From the NCBI GenBank assembly GCA_026391235.1, contig JAPLDV010000448.1:1-8490 (forward strand): 8,490 nucleotides of DNA, written 5' to 3'. Under the pieces are notes generated by a model, which saw only the letters and a list, made by a program, of their open reading frames with translations, was not told where the DNA came from and did no database searches. Both the position numbers and the translations under genes were made by a program. Numbering within the stretch: the stretch's first letter is position 1; each line of letters starts with the position of its first letter. The stretch comes from Bacteroidia bacterium (lineage in GTDB: Bacteria > Bacteroidota > Bacteroidia > Bacteroidales > UBA12481). Positions 5,888 through 8,490 of this stretch are shown piece by piece.

Positions 5888-6406
5888 ATGAAAAGACTTT
5901 TCTCTCTCCTTATTTTGGCATTTCTTATGCAAGTTGCTTATAGCCAAACTGATAAGGATTCAACGAAGCTGCTGAAAGTCGGTGATGATATGCCGGAATT
6001 CAGCCTCACAACTCTCGATGGCAAAACCATAAGTTCAGATGATTTGTATGGGAAGGTTGTCCTGATCAATTTCTTTGCTACCTGGTGTAGGCCGTGTAAT
6101 GAGGAATTGCCTCTGGTCGAGAATGATATTTGGGCAAAATACAAAGACAACAAGGATTTTGCGCTGGTGATCATCGACCGGGGAGAAAAGGCAGAAATTG
6201 TTAACCCATTTGTGGAAAAGGAGAAATGGACCATGCCCTTTTATCTTGATGAAAAATGGAAAGTGTATAAACAATTTGCTACCCGGTTTATCCCGAGGAA
6301 TTACCTATTTGATAAGCAGAGTCGCCTGGTGCTGAGCTCGTTGGGATTTAAAAAAGATGAATTTGAGGTTCTGAAAAAGGAAATCGATGGCCTGCTGAAA
6401 AAATAA
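5888..6406 (+). CDS. Exported TlpA/ResA-like thioredoxin-fold protein
   Basis: A 172-residue protein with a signal peptide (MKRLFSLLILAFLMQVAYSQ, probable cleavage near residues 19-20), so it should act in the periplasm. The mature part is a single AhpC/TSA-Redoxin type thioredoxin fold: VGDDMPEFSLTTLDG (about 31-45), GKVVLINFFATWCRPC with redox cysteines C67 and C70 (motif WCRPC), and the cis-proline region RFIPRNYLFD with P136. Proteins of this type reduce disulfides in exported proteins or apocytochromes, fed by a membrane thiol carrier such as CcdA. No CcdA or cytochrome maturation gene is adjacent, so the partner is unknown. The fold lacks the large N-terminal domain common in many Bacteroidota TlpA proteins, making this a minimal form. 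It is transcribed alone and converges on the next gene with two bases between stop codons. Confidence 0.93.
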   Translation: MKRLFSLLILAFLMQVAYSQTDKDSTKLLKVGDDMPEFSLTTLDGKTISSDDLYGKVVLINFFATWCRPCNEELPLVENDIWAKYKDNKDFALVIIDRGEKAEIVNPFVEKEKWTMPFYLDEKWKVYKQFATRFIPRNYLFDKQSRLVLSSLGFKKDEFEVLKKEIDGLLKK

Positions 6407-6408
6407 TT

Positions 6409-7107
6409 TTAGCGGGTTTCCTTCTCTCCTTTGCGGAAAACGTAAACAATACCGTAAGCTTCAGCCTGTTCCCGCCGTTCGGCTTCAGGATTCGCACTGT
6501 AAAATTTTTCGATCCCATCCCAAACGATTGCCAGCAGGTTATCCACCTCCTTACGGATCTCTATCATTCTCTGATCTGCACGCAGGGTTGATTTATTGGA
6601 GGTTAACTGATTGTAATAGCCATCCCGGAATTGGTCATACCAAACTTTAACGCGGGCGACATTCGGAGTCATAATTGGGATGCCTCCATTTTTTAAACGC
6701 TGGTTTTCTCCTTCAATTACCCGTTTGCCCCATTCGAGGATGTCGGTGTCGCTCCTGAGGTCGGGCAGCCGGTTTCCAAGCTCTTCCAAACCGTAAAATG
6801 CCCGGGAAGACTCCGGAACCTCTTCCCGGATGATCGCAAAATTGAGCACCTGAATAAAATGTGACAAATACAACCTGGTCTTTGCCAATTTGGGTTGATA
6901 CTCCCTGTTAAACGCAACCTGATGCCTCCGGGCCTGATTCTGCTGGTGCTTGGCACCTTCGAGTTTGTTGATGATGTTTCGCATGGTATGAATATGTTCA
7001 GCGGGGAATGCCAGTTGATTCAATCCTGAAATCTCCGCCATGCGCGTGCAGGAGTGCAGGGCCTTAAGTCTGGCCACATCGGTTGTCGGTAATCTTCGGT
7101 AGGGCAT
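6409..7107 (-). CDS. Unrecognised conserved-looking helical protein
   Basis: A 232-residue protein that I cannot assign. It has no signal peptide and no membrane segment, so it should be cytoplasmic. It is rich in predicted helix with many Arg, Lys, Glu and Gln, for example GAKHQQNQARRHQVAFNRE at about 51-69 and VRKGEKETR-like charged residues at the end. The opening MPYRRLPTTDVARLKAL is a distinctive signature. The two halves look loosely alike: each has a turn, a polar Asn/Gln-rich helix and then a helix with R-x-x-(Y/I) and hydrophobic positions (TRLYLSHFIQVLNF near 77-90; RMIEIRKEVDNLLAIVW near 180-196), which could mean an old duplication. Codon-like composition matches the neighbours. 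It converges with the thioredoxin gene (two bases between stops) and diverges from the aminopeptidase gene. It is long, intact and has a sensible protein composition, so I regard it as real. Confidence 0.8.
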   Translation of the reverse strand: MPYRRLPTTDVARLKALHSCTRMAEISGLNQLAFPAEHIHTMRNIINKLEGAKHQQNQARRHQVAFNREYQPKLAKTRLYLSHFIQVLNFAIIREEVPESSRAFYGLEELGNRLPDLRSDTDILEWGKRVIEGENQRLKNGGIPIMTPNVARVKVWYDQFRDGYYNQLTSNKSTLRADQRMIEIRKEVDNLLAIVWDGIEKFYSANPEAERREQAEAYGIVYVFRKGEKETR

Positions 7108-7216
7108 CGTAATTAATTCCGGTTGAAAATACGCAAAATCAGGATAAAAACCATCCTACCGCTGTAAAGAGGTTAATGAATTGCTGTATATTCGTTCGTT
7201 TTTAAATAATTCGAAA

Positions 7217-8490
7217 ATGTTTGAATCACATATTTACATAAACAGAAGAGCCCAACTCCGCAAAAACACAGGCAGCGGGCTCATTTTAATGCCCGGAAAC
7301 GTGGATGCTGCTTTCAATTACCCGGCAAACCAGTATCATTTCAGGCAGGATAGTACATTCCTCTATTATTTCGGACTGGATCATGCAGGATTAGCCGGAG
7401 TGATTGATCTGGATTCCGGCGAAGACTGGATTTTCGGTAACGATGTGGATATGGATGATATCATCTGGATGGGTGTTCTTCCCTCTATTGCAGATTTATC
7501 GGCCAAAGTGGGCGTCACCCATACGTCTCCCTATGCCGATTTGGAGAAAATCATCGCCAGGGCTGTCGGCCAGGGAAGGGAAATCCACTTCACTCCTCCT
7601 TATCGCGGCGAAACCATGATGGAGATTGAGCGCCTGGTTAAAATTCCGGCGGCTACTGTGAAGGCAAAGTCATCCATTGGCCTAATAAAGGCGGTAGTTG
7701 CCCAGCGTTCCATCAAAGATCAATATGAAATTATCGAAATTGAAAAGGCTGTTGATACTGCCTTTCTGATGCATACAACAGCTATGAAAATGGCCATGCC
7801 GGGTACCTGGGAACAGGAAATTGCCGGTACGATCGAGGGGATTGCATTAGCGCATGGCGGACCGGTTTCTTTCCCGGTGATTTTGAGCATGAACGGGCAA
7901 ACGCTTCACAATCATGACCATAGCGGGATTCTTGAGCCTGGCCGGATGATGGTGGTGGATGCCGGGTGCGAAACTTCCCTGCACTATGCTTCCGATCTTA
8001 CCCGCACGGTTCCAGTCGGATTGAAATTCAGCAACCAGCAGAAGGCTGTTTATGAGGCTGTTCTGCAGGCAAATATGAAAGCTATCCAGGCGATTAAACC
8101 TGGAATTTTTTATAAAGATGTTCATTTGCTGGCGGCAGGAGTCATGGTAGATGCTCTCAAGGAGATCGGCTTAATGAAAGGCAATACTCATGATGCAGTC
8201 GCAGCCGGAGCCCATGCCCTGTTTTTCCCGCACGGACTGGGCCACATGATGGGCCTTGATGTTCATGACATGGAAAACCTCGGCCAGATATATGTCGGAT
8301 ACGATGATGAGATTCAGCCGGCCAGCCAGTTTGGACTCGCTTTCCTTCGCCTGGGGCGCAGGCTGAAACCGGGTTTCGTTCTTACGGTTGAACCGGGCTG
8401 CTATTTTATCCCAGCCCTGATTGACCAGTGGAAAGCCGAAGGCCAGCATGCTGATTTTATCAATTATGCCGAAGTTGAAAAATACAAAGA
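7217..8490 (+). CDS. pepP: Xaa-Pro aminopeptidase (M24 family), 3' end missing
   Basis: The frame is open from the ATG at 7217 to the window end, 424 codons, of a family usually about 430-470 residues, so only the tail is missing. An N-terminal aminopeptidase-P domain (AMP_N; MFESHIYINRRAQLRKNTGS, NYPANQYHFRQDSTFLYYFG) precedes the pita-bread M24 domain from about residue 175. Metal ligands visible are D248 in VVDAGCE, D260 in SDLTRT, H343 in HGLGHMMG and E392 in TVEPGCY; the fifth, a glutamate in a GIRIED-like motif, must lie just past the end. LDVHD (about 346-350) is also typical. The enzyme removes an N-terminal residue preceding proline, using two Mn or similar ions, in the cytoplasm. 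It is divergent from the preceding gene across a 109-base gap. The symbol pepP is by family; prolidase-like activity is a less likely alternative. Confidence 0.93.
   Translation, partial: MFESHIYINRRAQLRKNTGSGLILMPGNVDAAFNYPANQYHFRQDSTFLYYFGLDHAGLAGVIDLDSGEDWIFGNDVDMDDIIWMGVLPSIADLSAKVGVTHTSPYADLEKIIARAVGQGREIHFTPPYRGETMMEIERLVKIPAATVKAKSSIGLIKAVVAQRSIKDQYEIIEIEKAVDTAFLMHTTAMKMAMPGTWEQEIAGTIEGIALAHGGPVSFPVILSMNGQTLHNHDHSGILEPGRMMVVDAGCETSLHYASDLTRTVPVGLKFSNQQKAVYEAVLQANMKAIQAIKPGIFYKDVHLLAAGVMVDALKEIGLMKGNTHDAVAAGAHALFFPHGLGHMMGLDVHDMENLGQIYVGYDDEIQPASQFGLAFLRLGRRLKPGFVLTVEPGCYFIPALIDQWKAEGQHADFINYAEVEKYK

Noticed and set aside
4741..6406. The CPBP protease and thioredoxin as a bacteriocin-immunity or defence pair.
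   Set aside because: No precursor peptide, transporter or toxin gene is nearby, a repeat-filled gap of 181 bases separates them, and both families have common housekeeping members.
7108..7216. A promoter for the aminopeptidase at TATATTCG (7187-7194) and a small AGGAT/ATCCT hairpin at 7141-7157.
   Set aside because: The box deviates from TAnnTTTG and has no -33 partner at the right distance; the stem is only five pairs. Both could be chance in AT-rich DNA.
7404..7619. A plus-strand ORF, and minus-strand ORFs at 7847-8125 and 8171-8449.
   Set aside because: All are shadows of the long open aminopeptidase frame from 7217 to the window end, which carries the metal-ligand motifs.

Overview
The window looks like a chromosomal segment from a member of the Bacteroidota, most probably an environmental, uncultured Bacteroidales-type bacterium. 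The evidence is the protein families (an IlvE of Bacteroides type, the PspC/DUF2807/PadR set, a stand-alone TlpA-like thioredoxin), AT-rich leaders with almost no Shine-Dalgarno sequence before the start codons, a TATCTTTG box resembling the Bacteroidetes -7 element, and several families of degenerate intergenic repeats. No rRNA, tRNA, CRISPR array, transposase or phage gene was seen.

Layout from left to right. (1) 1-1002: nearly complete branched-chain aminotransferase gene (ilvE), cut at its 5' end, followed by a 23-bp perfect hairpin that starts on the last base of the stop codon and by a classic intrinsic terminator. (2) 1278-4494: a tight four-gene operon with gaps of 10-12 bases: a short PspC protein, a DUF2807 lipoprotein, a PadR regulator and a long PspC protein. 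The two PspC proteins are paralogues with the same N-terminal domain. This is the most distinctive part of the window and reads as a self-regulated cell-envelope module. (3) 4494-4724: a 16-unit array of the heptamer GGTATCR that begins on the last base of the stop codon, a short inverted block of related heptamers, and an intrinsic terminator. (4) 4741-5706: a CPBP/CAAX-type membrane metalloprotease whose last 14 codons lie in a T/G-rich repeat element continuing to about 5867. (5) 5888-6406: an exported TlpA-like thioredoxin with a WCRPC active site. (6) 6409-7107, minus strand: an unrecognised helical protein convergent with the thioredoxin gene, with only two bases between the stop codons. 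(7) 7217 to the window end: a Xaa-Pro aminopeptidase (M24/APP), divergent from the preceding gene and cut at its 3' end.

The four-gene operon, the CPBP protease and the thioredoxin all act at or across the inner membrane or in the periplasm, so the middle of the window has an envelope theme, but only the four-gene operon is clearly one transcription unit. IlvE and the aminopeptidase are ordinary metabolic genes at the edges. I found no complete undescribed system. The candidates for a second look are the doubled PspC module and the fact that three unrelated repeat elements each begin at, or inside, the 3' end of a gene.
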